Source: Rhodocyclaceae bacterium
GTDB taxonomy: Bacteria > Pseudomonadota > Gammaproteobacteria > Burkholderiales > Rhodocyclaceae
Reading direction: 5' to 3'
NCBI GenBank assembly: GCA_018261935.1
Contig: JAGTRP010000007.1
Location: 1-64,000 of the forward strand
DNA length: 64,000 nt
Position numbers and translations under genes: made by a program. Below the pieces are notes generated by a model. That model made no database searches, was not told the origin of the DNA, and saw only the letters and a program-made list of their open reading frames with translations. The number at the start of each line of letters is the position of its first letter. Position 1 is the stretch's first letter. Of this stretch, positions 38,147-47,626 are shown one piece after another.

Positions 38147-39409
38147 ATGAAGATTGCCCTCATCAGCGAACACGCCTCTCCCCTGGCCCCCCTGGGCGGC
38201 ACCGACAGCGGCGGACAGAACGTCTATGTCGCCAAGATCTCCCGCCAACTCGCCCGCTTCGGCCACCAGGTGGATGTCTTCACCCGCCGCGACAGCCCCC
38301 ACCTGCAGCCCATCGTTCCCTTCGAGAACAACGTGCATGTCATCCACGTGCCGGCCGGGCCGGAGCGCTTCGTCCCCAAGGAGGAGCTGCTGCCCCACAT
38401 GGACGAGTTCGCCGCCTGGATCACCGCCTACTGCGCGCCGCCCTGGGCCCGCTACGACCTGGTCCACGCCAACTTCTTCATGTCCGGCCTGACCGCCCTG
38501 GCCCTCAAGCGGGAATACGGCACCCCCTTCGTCATCACCTTCCACGCCCTCGGCAAGGTCCGCCGCCTGCACCAGGGCGACGCCGACGCCTTTCCCGTGA
38601 AGCGGCTGGCCATCGAGGAGGAACTGGTGGCCAGAGCCGACCGCATCGTCGCCGAATGCCCCCAGGACCGGGAGGACGTCATCGACCTCTACGGCGCCGA
38701 CCCCCAGCGGGTGGAGGTGGTGCCCTGCGGCTTCGACCCGGAGGAACTGGGGCCGGGGCGCTCCGCCCTGCGCGGCGAGTTCGGCCTCGACGACAAGGAC
38801 TTCGTCGTCCTCCAGCTCGGGCGGCTGGTGCCCAGGAAAGGCATCGACAACGTCATCCGGGCCGTCGCCGAATTGAAGCGCGGCCACGGCATCGACGCCC
38901 GGCTCCTGGTGGTGGGCGGCGAATCGCCCGAACCCGACCCCGCCCTCACCCCGGAAATCGGACGCCTGAGCCAGATCGCCCGCGGCGCCGGCGTCGCCGG
39001 CCAGGTGATCTTCACCGGCCAGCGCCCCCGGGACCGCCTGCGGGATTTCTATTGCGCCGCCGACGCCTTCGTCACCACCCCCTGGTACGAACCCTTCGGC
39101 ATCACTCCCCTCGAGGCCATGGCCTGCGGCTGCCCGGTGATCGGGTCGGCGGTGGGCGGCATCCGGTACACCGTGATCGATTCGGTCACCGGCTACCTGG
39201 TGCCCCCCAACGACCCGGTCCAGCTCGCCGAGCGCCTGGCGCGCCTGCACAACAATCCCGCCCTCAGCCGGGCCTTCGGCCGCGCCGGCATCCTGCGCGT
39301 CCGCTCGGCCTTCACCTGGCGGCGGGTGACGGCGCAGCTGGCGCGGGTCTATGCCTCGGTAATCAACCTGCGCGGCCTGCGCCGCGCCGCCCGGATGGCC
39401 AGAACATGA
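38147..39409 (+). CDS. GT-B glycosyltransferase (GT4), first gene of the glycan cluster
   Basis: The 420-residue protein starts MKIALISEHASPLAPLGGTD and has the GT4 N-terminal motif GGTDSGGQNVYVAKI, then the donor-site QLGRLVPRKGIDNVIRA (near 228) and EPFGITPLEAMACGCPVIGS (near 320-340; E-x7-E). The sucrose-phosphate-synthase/MshA-like N-terminal region is typical for enzymes acting on small phosphorylated acceptors. Acceptor and sugar are unknown. The ATG at 38147 is chosen because the promoter lies within the longer frame. It overlaps the next gene by four bases. Confidence 0.88.
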   Translation: MKIALISEHASPLAPLGGTDSGGQNVYVAKISRQLARFGHQVDVFTRRDSPHLQPIVPFENNVHVIHVPAGPERFVPKEELLPHMDEFAAWITAYCAPPWARYDLVHANFFMSGLTALALKREYGTPFVITFHALGKVRRLHQGDADAFPVKRLAIEEELVARADRIVAECPQDREDVIDLYGADPQRVEVVPCGFDPEELGPGRSALRGEFGLDDKDFVVLQLGRLVPRKGIDNVIRAVAELKRGHGIDARLLVVGGESPEPDPALTPEIGRLSQIARGAGVAGQVIFTGQRPRDRLRDFYCAADAFVTTPWYEPFGITPLEAMACGCPVIGSAVGGIRYTVIDSVTGYLVPPNDPVQLAERLARLHNNPALSRAFGRAGILRVRSAFTWRRVTAQLARVYASVINLRGLRRAARMART

Positions 39410-40170
39410 ACGCGATCAATGCCGGCACTGCCCCCCAATCCATCCCCTCCACCCACGCTCCCCTGGAGGGCCGCACCGCCCTCGTCACCGGCGGCGGCCG
39501 CGGCCTCGGGGCCGCCCTCTGCAGCGCCCTGGCGGCGGCCGGCGCCCAAGTGGCGGTGGCCGACATCCGGGCCGAGAGCGCCGCCGCCCTGGCCCGGGAC
39601 CTGGGCGGCCGCACCCTGGCGCTGACCCTGGACGTGGCCGACGAAGACCAGGCGGTGGACGCCATCGACATCGCCATCGAACGCTTCGGCCATCTGGACA
39701 TCCTGGTGAACAACGCCGGCGTGGACCACACCCTGGCCCTGGACGAGCTCTCCGTCGGCCAATGGGACCATGTCATCGAGACCAACCTGCGGGGCCCCTT
39801 CCTCATGTGCAAGGCCGTGGTCGGGCACATGAAGCGGCGCGGCACCGGCCACATCATCAACATCGCCTCCACCGCCGCCAAGCGCGCCTGGCCCAACGCC
39901 TCGGCCTACCATGCCAGCAAGTGGGGGCTGCTGGGCTTCTCCCATGCCCTCCATGCCGAGCTGCGGCCCCACGGCATCAAGGTGACGGCGGTCATCGCCG
40001 GCGGCATGCGTACCCCCTTCCTGCTGGACCGCTTCCCGGACATCGACCCGGCCGTCCTCCAGGAGCCCTCGGCCGTCGCCCAGGCGGTGATCAATGTCCT
40101 CTGCCTGCCCGGGGACAGCGTCATCCCGGAAATCAGCGTCCTGCCCCTGGGGGAAACCTCTTGGCCCTGA
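39406..40170 (+). CDS. Short-chain dehydrogenase in the glycan cluster
   Basis: The 254-residue classical SDR has TGGGRGLGAAL (nucleotide binding), NNAGVDH, the Ser/Tyr/Lys triad (IASTAAKRAW, YHASKWG) and a GGMRT segment after the active site. It oxidises or reduces a hydroxyl or keto group; in this setting a sugar or a sugar-linked acyl intermediate is plausible. ATGA coupling with the upstream glycosyltransferase and a 10-bp overlap with the downstream phosphatase put it inside the operon. Confidence 0.88.
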   Translation: MNAINAGTAPQSIPSTHAPLEGRTALVTGGGRGLGAALCSALAAAGAQVAVADIRAESAAALARDLGGRTLALTLDVADEDQAVDAIDIAIERFGHLDILVNNAGVDHTLALDELSVGQWDHVIETNLRGPFLMCKAVVGHMKRRGTGHIINIASTAAKRAWPNASAYHASKWGLLGFSHALHAELRPHGIKVTAVIAGGMRTPFLLDRFPDIDPAVLQEPSAVAQAVINVLCLPGDSVIPEISVLPLGETSWP

Positions 40171-40754
40171 GAGCGGCGGTCTTCATCGACAAGGACGGAA
40201 CCCTCGTCCACGACGTCCCCTACAACGTGGATGTGGCCAAGGTCCGCCTGCGGGAGGACGCCGGCCCGGCCCTGGCCCGGCTCCAGGCCGCCGGCTACGC
40301 CCTGGTGCTGGTCAGCAACCAGCCCGGCGTCGCCAAGCAGCTCTTCGACGAGGCCGACCTGGAACCGGTGTGGGCCGACATCCGCCAGCGCCTCTCCCGC
40401 CACGGCGTGGCCCTGGAGGCCGTCTACTGGTGCCCGCACCATCCCTACGGCGGCCATCCCCGCTACGGCTCCGAGTGCGACTGCCGCAAGCCGCGCCCGG
40501 GGCTGCTGCTGCGGGCGGCCGCCGAGCGCGGCTTCGACCTCGCCCGCTCCTGGCTCATCGGCGACATCCTGGACGATGTGGAAGCCGGGCGCCGGGCCGG
40601 GTGCCGCACCGTCCTCCTGGACGTCGGCTCGGAAACCGAATGGGAAAGCGGCCCCTGGCGCCAGCCCGACGGGGTGGCCGCCAGCCTCACGGCGGCAGCG
40701 GAGCACATCGCCGCCGCCCCGCCCATCCCCGAGAGCCTGCCATGGACCCGGTGA
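40161..40754 (+). CDS. HAD-IIIA phosphatase, GmhB-like
   Basis: The 197-residue protein has the HAD motif AVFIDKDGTLVHDVPYNVD, motif II LVSNQPGVAKQ, a zinc-binding cluster (WCPHHP and CDCRKPRPG) and motif IV IGDILDDVEAGRRAGC. This is the GmhB pattern: removal of the 7-phosphate from heptose bisphosphate in ADP- or GDP-heptose synthesis. A histidinol-phosphatase-type role cannot be excluded. No ATG is in range; the start is taken as TTG 40161, with GGGGGAAA upstream, overlapping the SDR stop. Confidence 0.85.
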   Translation: MALRAAVFIDKDGTLVHDVPYNVDVAKVRLREDAGPALARLQAAGYALVLVSNQPGVAKQLFDEADLEPVWADIRQRLSRHGVALEAVYWCPHHPYGGHPRYGSECDCRKPRPGLLLRAAAERGFDLARSWLIGDILDDVEAGRRAGCRTVLLDVGSETEWESGPWRQPDGVAASLTAAAEHIAAAPPIPESLPWTR

Positions 40755-41851
40755 AATCCTCCGCCGCCTGGGACAACGCCCGGCGCATCCTGGCGGTGCG
40801 CCTGGACAACCTGGGGGACGTGCTGATGACCACCCCGGCCCTGCGGGCCCTGCGCCGGCCGGGCCGCCACATCACCCTGCTGGCTTCGGCGGCCGGCGCT
40901 GCCATCGTCCCCTTCGTGCCGGAAATCGACGCCGCCATCCTGACCGCCGCGCCCTGGATGCCCAACATCCCTCCCGACCCGGAATCCCTGCTGGAGACGG
41001 CGGCCGCCCTGCGGGCCGGGGAATTCGACGCCGCCGTCATCTTCACCGTCTACAGCCAGAGCCCCCTGCCCGCCGCCTTCTTATGCTGGCTGGCGGACAT
41101 TCCCCTGCGCCTCGCCCATTGCCGGGAGAATCCCTACCACCTGCTGTCCGACTGGATTCCCGACCCGGAGCCCCACGAAGTGCTGCGCCACGAGGTCCGC
41201 CGCCAGCTCGACTTGGTGGCCGCGGTGGGCTGCACCACCGCCGACGAGCGCCTCTCCTTCCGGGTCTGCCCCGAGGACGCCGTCCGCGCCGTCGCCAAGC
41301 TGCAGGCAGCGGGAATCGACCCGGAGGAGCCCTGGATCGTCGTCCACCCCGGCGCCAGCGCCCCCTCCCGCCGCTACCCGCCGGAGCACTTCGCCGCCGT
41401 CGCCGATCGCCTGGCGGCGAGCCCGGGGCACCAGCTGGTCTTCACCGGCGAGGCCGGCGACCGCGACCTCATCGCCGCCATCCTGGACCGCGCCGGCCGG
41501 CCGGGTGCCTCCCTGGCCGGGGCGCTGAGCCTCGGGGAACTCGGGGCGGTGATCGCCCCGGCGGCCCTGCTCATCGCCAACAACACCGGCCCGGTCCACA
41601 TCGCCGCCGCCCTCGGCACCCCGGTGGTGGATCTCTATGCCCTCACCAATCCCCAGCACGGGCCCTGGCGGGTGCAAAACCGCGTCCTCTACCACGACGT
41701 GCCCTGCCGCTTCTGCTACCGCAGCATCTGTCCCCAGGGCCACCACGACTGCCTGCGCCTCCTGGACCCCCAGCGGGTGGCCGAGGCGGCGCGGGAACTC
41801 TTGGAACAGGGAGCCGACCGCTCGACCCCGGCCCGGCTCATTCCCCCCTAG
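40742..41851 (+). CDS. Family 9 glycosyltransferase (heptosyltransferase-like), copy 1
   Basis: The 369-residue protein has the GT9 opening LAVRLDNLGDVLMTTPALRAL and the C-terminal donor region VVHPGASAPSRRYPPEHFAA, IANNTGPVHIAAALGTPVV. Four cysteines near the end (CRFCYRSICPQGHHDCL) match the conserved Cys cluster of many GT9 enzymes. GT9 enzymes add ADP-heptose units to LPS cores or related acceptors, which fits the GmhB-like phosphatase directly upstream. It overlaps that gene by 13 bases. Confidence 0.9.
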   Translation: MDPVKSSAAWDNARRILAVRLDNLGDVLMTTPALRALRRPGRHITLLASAAGAAIVPFVPEIDAAILTAAPWMPNIPPDPESLLETAAALRAGEFDAAVIFTVYSQSPLPAAFLCWLADIPLRLAHCRENPYHLLSDWIPDPEPHEVLRHEVRRQLDLVAAVGCTTADERLSFRVCPEDAVRAVAKLQAAGIDPEEPWIVVHPGASAPSRRYPPEHFAAVADRLAASPGHQLVFTGEAGDRDLIAAILDRAGRPGASLAGALSLGELGAVIAPAALLIANNTGPVHIAAALGTPVVDLYALTNPQHGPWRVQNRVLYHDVPCRFCYRSICPQGHHDCLRLLDPQRVAEAARELLEQGADRSTPARLIPP

Positions 41852-41864
41852 GAGAGGAGGCCCC

Positions 41865-43574
41865 ATGTATACCCTCGGCATCAATGCCGCCTACCACGAC
41901 AGCGCCGCCTGCCTGGTGCGCGACGGGATCGTCGTCGCCGCCGCCGAGGAGGAGCGCTTCAACCGCGTCAAGCACGGCAAGCGCCCGATCCCCTTCTCGG
42001 CCTGGGAACTGCCCTACGGCGCCATCGACTACTGCCTCGGGGCCGCCGGCATCGGGCTGGCCGAGGTGGACCACGTGGCCTATTCCTACGACCCCGCCCT
42101 CTTCCCCGGCCGACCCGCCGAAGGGGACCGGGTCACCCTGCCCCTGGAGCCCTCCGCCGCCGGCCCCGAAGGCGAGTCGGCCGCCCCCTGGGACCCCCTC
42201 TTCCACGCCTACGTGCTGAACGCCCCCCGGCAGCTCGCCGGCGGCGCCCCCCACCACCTCCAGGCCCGCTTCGCCGGCCCCCACCGCTTCCGCTGGCATT
42301 CGGTGGAGCACCACCTCGCCCACGAGGCCAGCGCCTTCCTGGCGTCGCCCTTCCAGGACGCGGCGGTGATGACCCTGGACGGCCGCGGCGAGCGCGCCAC
42401 CACCACCCTGGGGGTATGGCGGCACGGCCGCTTCGAGCGCTTCCGGCAGGTGGACTATCCCCACTCCCTCGGGCTCCTCTACGAGGAAGTGACCCGCTAC
42501 CTGGGCTTCCTGCACTCCTGCGACGAGTACAAGGTCATGGCCCTGGCTTCCTACGGCAGCCCCCGCCACCTGGAATACTTCCGGGACATCCTGCCCTGGG
42601 ACAAGGACGGCGGCTACCGCCTCCTGCCGCCCCGGCTGGAGGCCCGCTTCGGGCCGCCCCGGCGGCGGGGGGAGCCCTTCGAGGAGCGCCACTACGACCT
42701 CGCCGCCTCCCTCCAGAAGGCCCTGGAGGAAACGGTGCTGCACCTGGCCGCCTGGCTGCGGGAACAGAGCGGCGAGGACCAGCTCTGCCTGGCCGGCGGC
42801 GTCGCCCTCAACTGCGTCATGAACGCCCGCCTGCGGGACAGCGGCCTCTATGACGAGGTCTGGGTCCAGCCCGCCGCCGGCGATGCCGGCACCGCCCTCG
42901 GCGCGGCCCTCTGGGTGGACCACCAGGCGCGGGGCGGCCCCCGGCGCTGGACCATGGAGCACGCCTACCTGGGCCCGTCCTACGCCGACGAGGAGATCGA
43001 AGCCTTCCTGCGCTGGGCGAAGATTCCCTACCGGCGGCTCACCAACGTGGCCGAGGAGACTGCCGAACTGCTCGCCCGGAACCGCGTCGTCGGCTGGTTC
43101 CAGGGCCCCATGGAATTCGGCCCCCGGGCCCTGGGGGCGCGCTCCATCCTGGCCTCCCCCATCGACCCCGGCATGCAGGCGCGCCTGAACGAACTGAAGG
43201 ACCGGGAGGACTTCCGCCCGGTGGCGCCGGCGGTGCCGGAGGAGCTGGCGGGGGAATGGTTCGTGGACGGCGGCCGGGCCCCCTTCATGCTCTTCGTCTA
43301 CGAGGTCGCCGCCGACAAGGCCGGGCGCATGCCGGCGGCGGTGCACGTGGACGGCACGGCCCGGGTGCAGACCGTCGCCCGGGAGGCCAATCCGCGCTAC
43401 TACGACCTGCTGCACGCCTTCGGCCGGCGCACCGGGGTGCCGGTGCTGATCAACACCTCCTTCAACGTCCGGGGCGAGCCCATCGTCTGCACCCCCCGGG
43501 ATGCCGTCGCCTCCTTCTGGTCGACCCCGATCGACGCCCTGGTGATCGGCTCCTACCTGGTGGAGAAGCCATGA
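41865..43574 (+). CDS. Carbamoyltransferase (NodU/TobZ/CmcH family)
   Basis: The 569-residue protein has an N-terminal Kae1-like domain (GINAAYHDSAACLVRDG, EEERFNRVKHGK, HHLAHEASAFLAS) and a C-terminal domain with GWFQGPMEFGPRALGARSIL and LINTSFNVRGEPIVCTPRDA, the NodU/TobZ pattern. These enzymes use carbamoyl phosphate and ATP to place a carbamoyl group on a sugar hydroxyl. It has the strongest ribosome site in the cluster (GGAGAGGAGG). Its ATGA overlap links it to the next glycosyltransferase. Confidence 0.93.
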   Translation: MYTLGINAAYHDSAACLVRDGIVVAAAEEERFNRVKHGKRPIPFSAWELPYGAIDYCLGAAGIGLAEVDHVAYSYDPALFPGRPAEGDRVTLPLEPSAAGPEGESAAPWDPLFHAYVLNAPRQLAGGAPHHLQARFAGPHRFRWHSVEHHLAHEASAFLASPFQDAAVMTLDGRGERATTTLGVWRHGRFERFRQVDYPHSLGLLYEEVTRYLGFLHSCDEYKVMALASYGSPRHLEYFRDILPWDKDGGYRLLPPRLEARFGPPRRRGEPFEERHYDLAASLQKALEETVLHLAAWLREQSGEDQLCLAGGVALNCVMNARLRDSGLYDEVWVQPAAGDAGTALGAALWVDHQARGGPRRWTMEHAYLGPSYADEEIEAFLRWAKIPYRRLTNVAEETAELLARNRVVGWFQGPMEFGPRALGARSILASPIDPGMQARLNELKDREDFRPVAPAVPEELAGEWFVDGGRAPFMLFVYEVAADKAGRMPAAVHVDGTARVQTVAREANPRYYDLLHAFGRRTGVPVLINTSFNVRGEPIVCTPRDAVASFWSTPIDALVIGSYLVEKP

Positions 43575-44551
43575 CCCGCCCGCAGCTTTCCGTGGTGGTC
43601 CCCACCTATCTGCGGCCGGACCTCCTGGAGAAATGCCTGGAGGCCCTCCTGGTCCAGCGCCTGGAACCGGCCGCCTACGAGATCCTGGTGGTGGACGATG
43701 CCCGTTCCGACACCACCCGCTTCTACGTCGCCGACTTCGCCCGCCGCCATCCCGGCAGTCCCCGGCTGCGCTACCTGCGCCCCCCGGACGGCCGCCGGGG
43801 CCCGGCCGCCGCCCGCAACGCCGGCTGGCGCGCCGCCACCGGGGACATCGTCGCCTTCACCGACGACGACACCCTCCCGGCCGTGGACTGGCTGGGGGAA
43901 GGGCTGCGGGCCATGGCACCGGAGATCATGGCGGCCTGGGGCCACGTGACGGTCCCCTTGCCGGATGCTCCCACCGACGCCCAGCGCAACGTCGCCGGCC
44001 TGGACGGAGCGGAGTTCATCACCGCCAACTGCTTCATCCGCCGGGAAGCCCTGGAAGCCGTTGGAGGCTTCGACGAGCGCTTCACGCGGCCCTGGCGGGA
44101 GGACTCGGACCTCTATTTCACCTTCCTGGAGCGGGGGTTCAAGGTGGTGAGCGTGCCGGAGGCGGTGGTCATCCACCCCGCCCACACAGCGCCGCCGGGG
44201 ACCTGCCTGAAGCAGCATCGCAATCTCTTCTACGACGCGCTGCTCTACAAGAAGCATCCGGCGCTGTACCGGCAGAAGATCGCGGCCTCGCCGCCGGTGC
44301 GCTACTACGGGATCGTCGCGGCGCTGGTGGTCGGGCTGCTGGCCTTGATCGGCGGTTTCCCCGCCGTGGCGGTGGGGGCGCTGGTGGTGTGGCTGGGGCT
44401 CACCGGGTATGTGGTCTGGCGGCGGATGAAAGGGACCTCCCGGGCGTTCCTGAATGTGGCGGATATCGTGGTGACGTCGGCGGTGATTCCGGTTTTGGCG
44501 GTTTATTGGCGGCTGGCGGGGGCGCTGCATTTTCGGGTGGTGTTTGTGTGA
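43571..44551 (+). CDS. Family 2 glycosyltransferase with C-terminal membrane anchor
   Basis: The 326-residue protein has a GT-A domain (LSVVVPTYLRPDLLEKCLEA, VAFTDDDTLPAVDWLGEG, EDSDLYFTFLERG) and three hydrophobic C-terminal segments (about residues 240-320). The anchor suggests a lipid-linked or membrane-proximal acceptor. GC content and codon use change slightly in the last third, which is richer in G and less in C than its neighbours. The following gene starts 16 bp later. Confidence 0.88.
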   Translation: MTRPQLSVVVPTYLRPDLLEKCLEALLVQRLEPAAYEILVVDDARSDTTRFYVADFARRHPGSPRLRYLRPPDGRRGPAAARNAGWRAATGDIVAFTDDDTLPAVDWLGEGLRAMAPEIMAAWGHVTVPLPDAPTDAQRNVAGLDGAEFITANCFIRREALEAVGGFDERFTRPWREDSDLYFTFLERGFKVVSVPEAVVIHPAHTAPPGTCLKQHRNLFYDALLYKKHPALYRQKIAASPPVRYYGIVAALVVGLLALIGGFPAVAVGALVVWLGLTGYVVWRRMKGTSRAFLNVADIVVTSAVIPVLAVYWRLAGALHFRVVFV

Positions 44552-44566
44552 AGGTGGAGGAACCCG

Positions 44567-45592
44567 ATGAAGCTAAAAACCGACCCCCAATTCTCCCCCC
44601 CTCCCCTCCCCCGGTTCGTCCAGATCGAACCCGTCGGCCAATGCAACCTCCGCTGCCGCATGTGCCCCATCGCCTTCCGCCGGGACGGCCCGCCCTGGGG
44701 CCCGCCGGCCTTCATGGCGATGGCCACCTTCAAGGCCCTGGTGGACCAGTTCCCGCAAATGGACGAGCTGCACCTGCAAGGCCTGGGCGAACCCATGATG
44801 CACCCCGAGTTCTTCGCCATGGTCCGCTACGCCGCCGGCAAGGGGGCGAAGGTCTCCACCAACACCAACCTGACCCTGCTCACCAGCCGCCGCGCCCGGG
44901 AGTGCGTGGATAGCGGCCTGCACGCCCTGCACGCCTCCATCGACGGCGCCACCGCCGAGACCTACGAGTACATCCGCCGCGACGCCAATTTCCGCAAGGT
45001 GATCGCCAACCTGGACCGCCTCATCGCCGCCCGGGCCCAGGCGGGAAGCCCCACGCCCCAGGTCCGCATCGTCGCCGTCGCCATGCGCCGCAACCTGGAG
45101 GAATTGCCCGCCATCGTCTCCCTGGCCCGGGAGCACGGCGTCGATGCGGTCTTCGTCCAGCACCTCTGCCATGACTACGGCGAGGGCTCCCTGCCGGGGC
45201 ATTACCACGCCATGCGCGACTTCATCGCCGCCGAAAGCCTGGAGAACGAGGACCCCGGCCGCCTGGAAACCATCTTCGCCGAGGCCCGCCGCCGGGCCAA
45301 GCGGCTCGCCGTGGATCTCCGCCTGCCGCCCCTCACCCGCCCGGAGCCCAAGCCGCCCCATCCCCTGGGCTGCGACTGGCCCCACCGGGGCGCCTACCTG
45401 AGCTACCGGGGGGAGGCGATGCCCTGCTGCATGGTCAGCACCCCCGACCGCCTCAACCTCGGGGACATGGCGAAGGAAAGCGTGGTCAAGGTCTGGAACG
45501 GCCCGGCGTACCGGGAATTCCGGACGGCCCTGGCCTCCGGCGAGCCCCCCGAGATCTGCCGAGGCTGCGGCATCTACAACGGGACCTTCTGA
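44567..45592 (+). CDS. Radical SAM/SPASM-type protein
   Basis: The 341-residue protein has the radical SAM cluster motif CNLRCRMC (near 25-32) after VQIEPVGQ, and GLGEPMMHPEFF as the SAM-binding glycine region. The C-terminal part has further cysteines (GCDWPHRG, MPCCMV, CRGCGIYNGTF), as in SPASM domains that hold auxiliary clusters. Such proteins carry out radical modification of peptides or sugars. In a glycan cluster a sugar or aglycone modification is plausible. It overlaps the next GT9 gene (TGATG). Confidence 0.88.
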   Translation: MKLKTDPQFSPPPLPRFVQIEPVGQCNLRCRMCPIAFRRDGPPWGPPAFMAMATFKALVDQFPQMDELHLQGLGEPMMHPEFFAMVRYAAGKGAKVSTNTNLTLLTSRRARECVDSGLHALHASIDGATAETYEYIRRDANFRKVIANLDRLIAARAQAGSPTPQVRIVAVAMRRNLEELPAIVSLAREHGVDAVFVQHLCHDYGEGSLPGHYHAMRDFIAAESLENEDPGRLETIFAEARRRAKRLAVDLRLPPLTRPEPKPPHPLGCDWPHRGAYLSYRGEAMPCCMVSTPDRLNLGDMAKESVVKVWNGPAYREFRTALASGEPPEICRGCGIYNGTF

Positions 45593-46689
45593 TGCCGACC
45601 CGCCATCCCGCCGCCGCCCGCCGGGAACGGCGCGACCCCCATCCCCGCATCGCCGTCTTCCGGGCCCTCCAATTGGGGGACCTGCTGTGCGCCGTGCCGG
45701 CCCTGCGGGCGCTGCGCCACGCCCTGCCGGCCGCCCGCATCACCCTCATCGGCCTGCCCTGGGCAGCCGATTTCGCCCGCCGCATCAGCTACGTGGACGA
45801 CTTCCTGGAATTCCCCGGCTTCCCCGGCCTGCCGGAAAAGGAACCGGACCCGGCAGCCCTGCCGAATTTCTTCGCCGAAGCCCGCCGCCGGCGTTTTCAC
45901 CTGGCCATCCAGATGCATGGCAGCGGCGGCATCACCAACCCCCTGGTGGCCCAGCTGGAGGCGGAACACACCGCCGGCTTCGTGGTCCCGGGCAGCTGGT
46001 GCCCGGAGCCGGAATTTTTCATTCCCTGGCCCGAGGCCCTGCCGGAAACCCGCCGCCTCCTGGCCCTGGCCGAGCACCTCGGCGCCCCGCCCCAGGGAGA
46101 GCAGGCGGAACTGCCCCTCCTGCCCGGGGAAAGGGCGGCCTTCACCGATCTGCGCAGCCGCCTGCCGGTCGGGGAGCGGGGCTACGTCTGCATCCACCCC
46201 GGCGCCCGCCTGCCCTCCCGGCGCTGGGGAGAGGAGCGCTTCGCCCGGGTGGCCGACGGCCTGGCGGCGGATGGGCTTGCCGTGGTCCTCACCGGCACCC
46301 GGGAAGAGGGCCCCCTGCTGGCCCGCCTGCAGGCGGCCATGGCGACGCCGGCCATCGACCTGGCCGGCCACACCAGCCTCGGCACCCTGGCCGCCCTGGT
46401 GGCGGAGGCCCGGCTGGTGGTCTGCAACGATACCGGCATGTCCCACGTCGCCGCCGCCGTGGGCACCCCCAGCGTGGTGGTGGCCTGCGGCTCCGACCCC
46501 GGCCGCTGGCGCCCCCTGGACGAGGCCCGGCACCGGGTCCTCTGGCACCCGGTGGCCTGCCGCCCCTGCCTGTTCGAACACTGCCCCACCGGCCACGAAT
46601 GCGCCGCCGGCGTGGCGGCCGAGGCCGTCCTCGCCGAGGCCCGGCGCCTGCTGGCGGAAAGCCTGGAGAAACCCCATGTCATCTCGTAA
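45592..46689 (+). CDS. Family 9 glycosyltransferase, copy 2
   Basis: The 365-residue protein shows the GT9 motifs IAVFRALQLGDLLCAVPALRAL near 20, YVCIHPGARLPSRRWGEERFA near 198 and VCNDTGMSHVAAAVGTPSVVVACGSDP-type donor site near 280 (abridged). Like copy 1 it has a C-terminal Cys cluster (ACRPCLFEHCPTGHEC). The two GT9 proteins are clearly diverged, so they probably act on successive positions. Overlaps of one base upstream and 14 bases downstream show tight coupling. Confidence 0.9.
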   Translation: MPTRHPAAARRERRDPHPRIAVFRALQLGDLLCAVPALRALRHALPAARITLIGLPWAADFARRISYVDDFLEFPGFPGLPEKEPDPAALPNFFAEARRRRFHLAIQMHGSGGITNPLVAQLEAEHTAGFVVPGSWCPEPEFFIPWPEALPETRRLLALAEHLGAPPQGEQAELPLLPGERAAFTDLRSRLPVGERGYVCIHPGARLPSRRWGEERFARVADGLAADGLAVVLTGTREEGPLLARLQAAMATPAIDLAGHTSLGTLAALVAEARLVVCNDTGMSHVAAAVGTPSVVVACGSDPGRWRPLDEARHRVLWHPVACRPCLFEHCPTGHECAAGVAAEAVLAEARRLLAESLEKPHVIS

Positions 46690-47626
46690 ATTGCGCATCC
46701 TCACCTGGCACGTCCATGGGAATTACCTCTATTACCTGAGCCAGGTGCCCCACACCTTCTACGTCCTCTCCGACGCCGGGCGCTCCCCCGGCTACGCCGG
46801 CCGCGCCGGGCGCCTGCCCTGGGGGGACAACGTGGTGGACCTGCCGGTGGAGCAGGCCCGGGACACCGAGTTCGACTGCATCCTCTTCCAGTCCCGCAGC
46901 GCCTGGGAGACCGACCAGCACCGGATTCTCTCCAAGGCCCAGCAGAAGCTGCCCCGGGTCTACCTGGAGCACGATCCGCCCCAGGAGCACCCCACCAACA
47001 CCCGCCATCCGGTGGACGACCCCGACGTGCTGGTGGTCCACGTCACCCCCTTCAACCAGCTCATGTGGGACAACGGGCGCTGCGCCACCCGGGTGGTGGA
47101 GCACGGGGTGATGGTGCCGGCGGGGGTGGCCTACGACGGCTCCCTGCCCCGGGGCATCGCGGTGGTGAACCACATGGCCCGCCGCGGCCGCCGCCTGGGG
47201 GCCGACGTCTTCGAAGCGGCCCGGGAATGGGTGCCCATCGACCTGGTGGGCATGGAGGCGGAAAAGAGCGGCGGCCTGGGGGAAATCCCCAACCCGGAGC
47301 TGCCCGCCTTCCTGGCCCGCTACCGCTTCTATTTCCATCCCATCCGCTGGACCAGCCTGGGGCTCGCCGCCATCGAGGCCATGATGGTGGGGCTGCCGGT
47401 GGTGGGGCTGGCCACCACCGAACTGGCCACCGTCGTCAGGAACGGCGAGTCGGGCTACATCGACACCGACCTGGAGCGGCTGTTCACCCACATGGGCCGG
47501 CTGATTGCCAATCCCGAGGAAGCCTTCGAGCTCGGCCTGGGAGCCCGGCGGGTGGCGAAGCAGCGCTTCAACATCCGGCGCTTCGTGGAGGATTGGGAGC
47601 AGGTGTTCGACGAGGTGGCGCGATGA
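46676..47626 (+). CDS. GT-B glycosyltransferase (GT4-like)
   Basis: The 316-residue protein is short for GT4. The N-terminal part ([20 protein letters not shown]) and the [17 protein letters not shown] region are shared with a group of bacterial exopolysaccharide transferases, and the donor site is [20 protein letters not shown] near 230-250. The C-terminal helix [14 protein letters not shown] is typical of GT4 enzymes. It overlaps both neighbours (14 and 4 bases). Confidence 0.85.
   Translation: MSSRKLRILTWHVHGNYLYYLSQVPHTFYVLSDAGRSPGYAGRAGRLPWGDNVVDLPVEQARDTEFDCILFQSRSAWETDQHRILSKAQQKLPRVYLEHDPPQEHPTNTRHPVDDPDVLVVHVTPFNQLMWDNGRCATRVVEHGVMVPAGVAYDGSLPRGIAVVNHMARRGRRLGADVFEAAREWVPIDLVGMEAEKSGGLGEIPNPELPAFLARYRFYFHPIRWTSLGLAAIEAMMVGLPVVGLATTELATVVRNGESGYIDTDLERLFTHMGRLIANPEEAFELGLGARRVAKQRFNIRRFVEDWEQVFDEVAR

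Noticed and set aside
36931-38202. Long leftward open frame extending the SDR gene upstream to 38202
   Set aside because: It crosses two sigma-54-type promoters, the DUF421 gene and the intergenic repeats; the true start with a ribosome site is at 36930.
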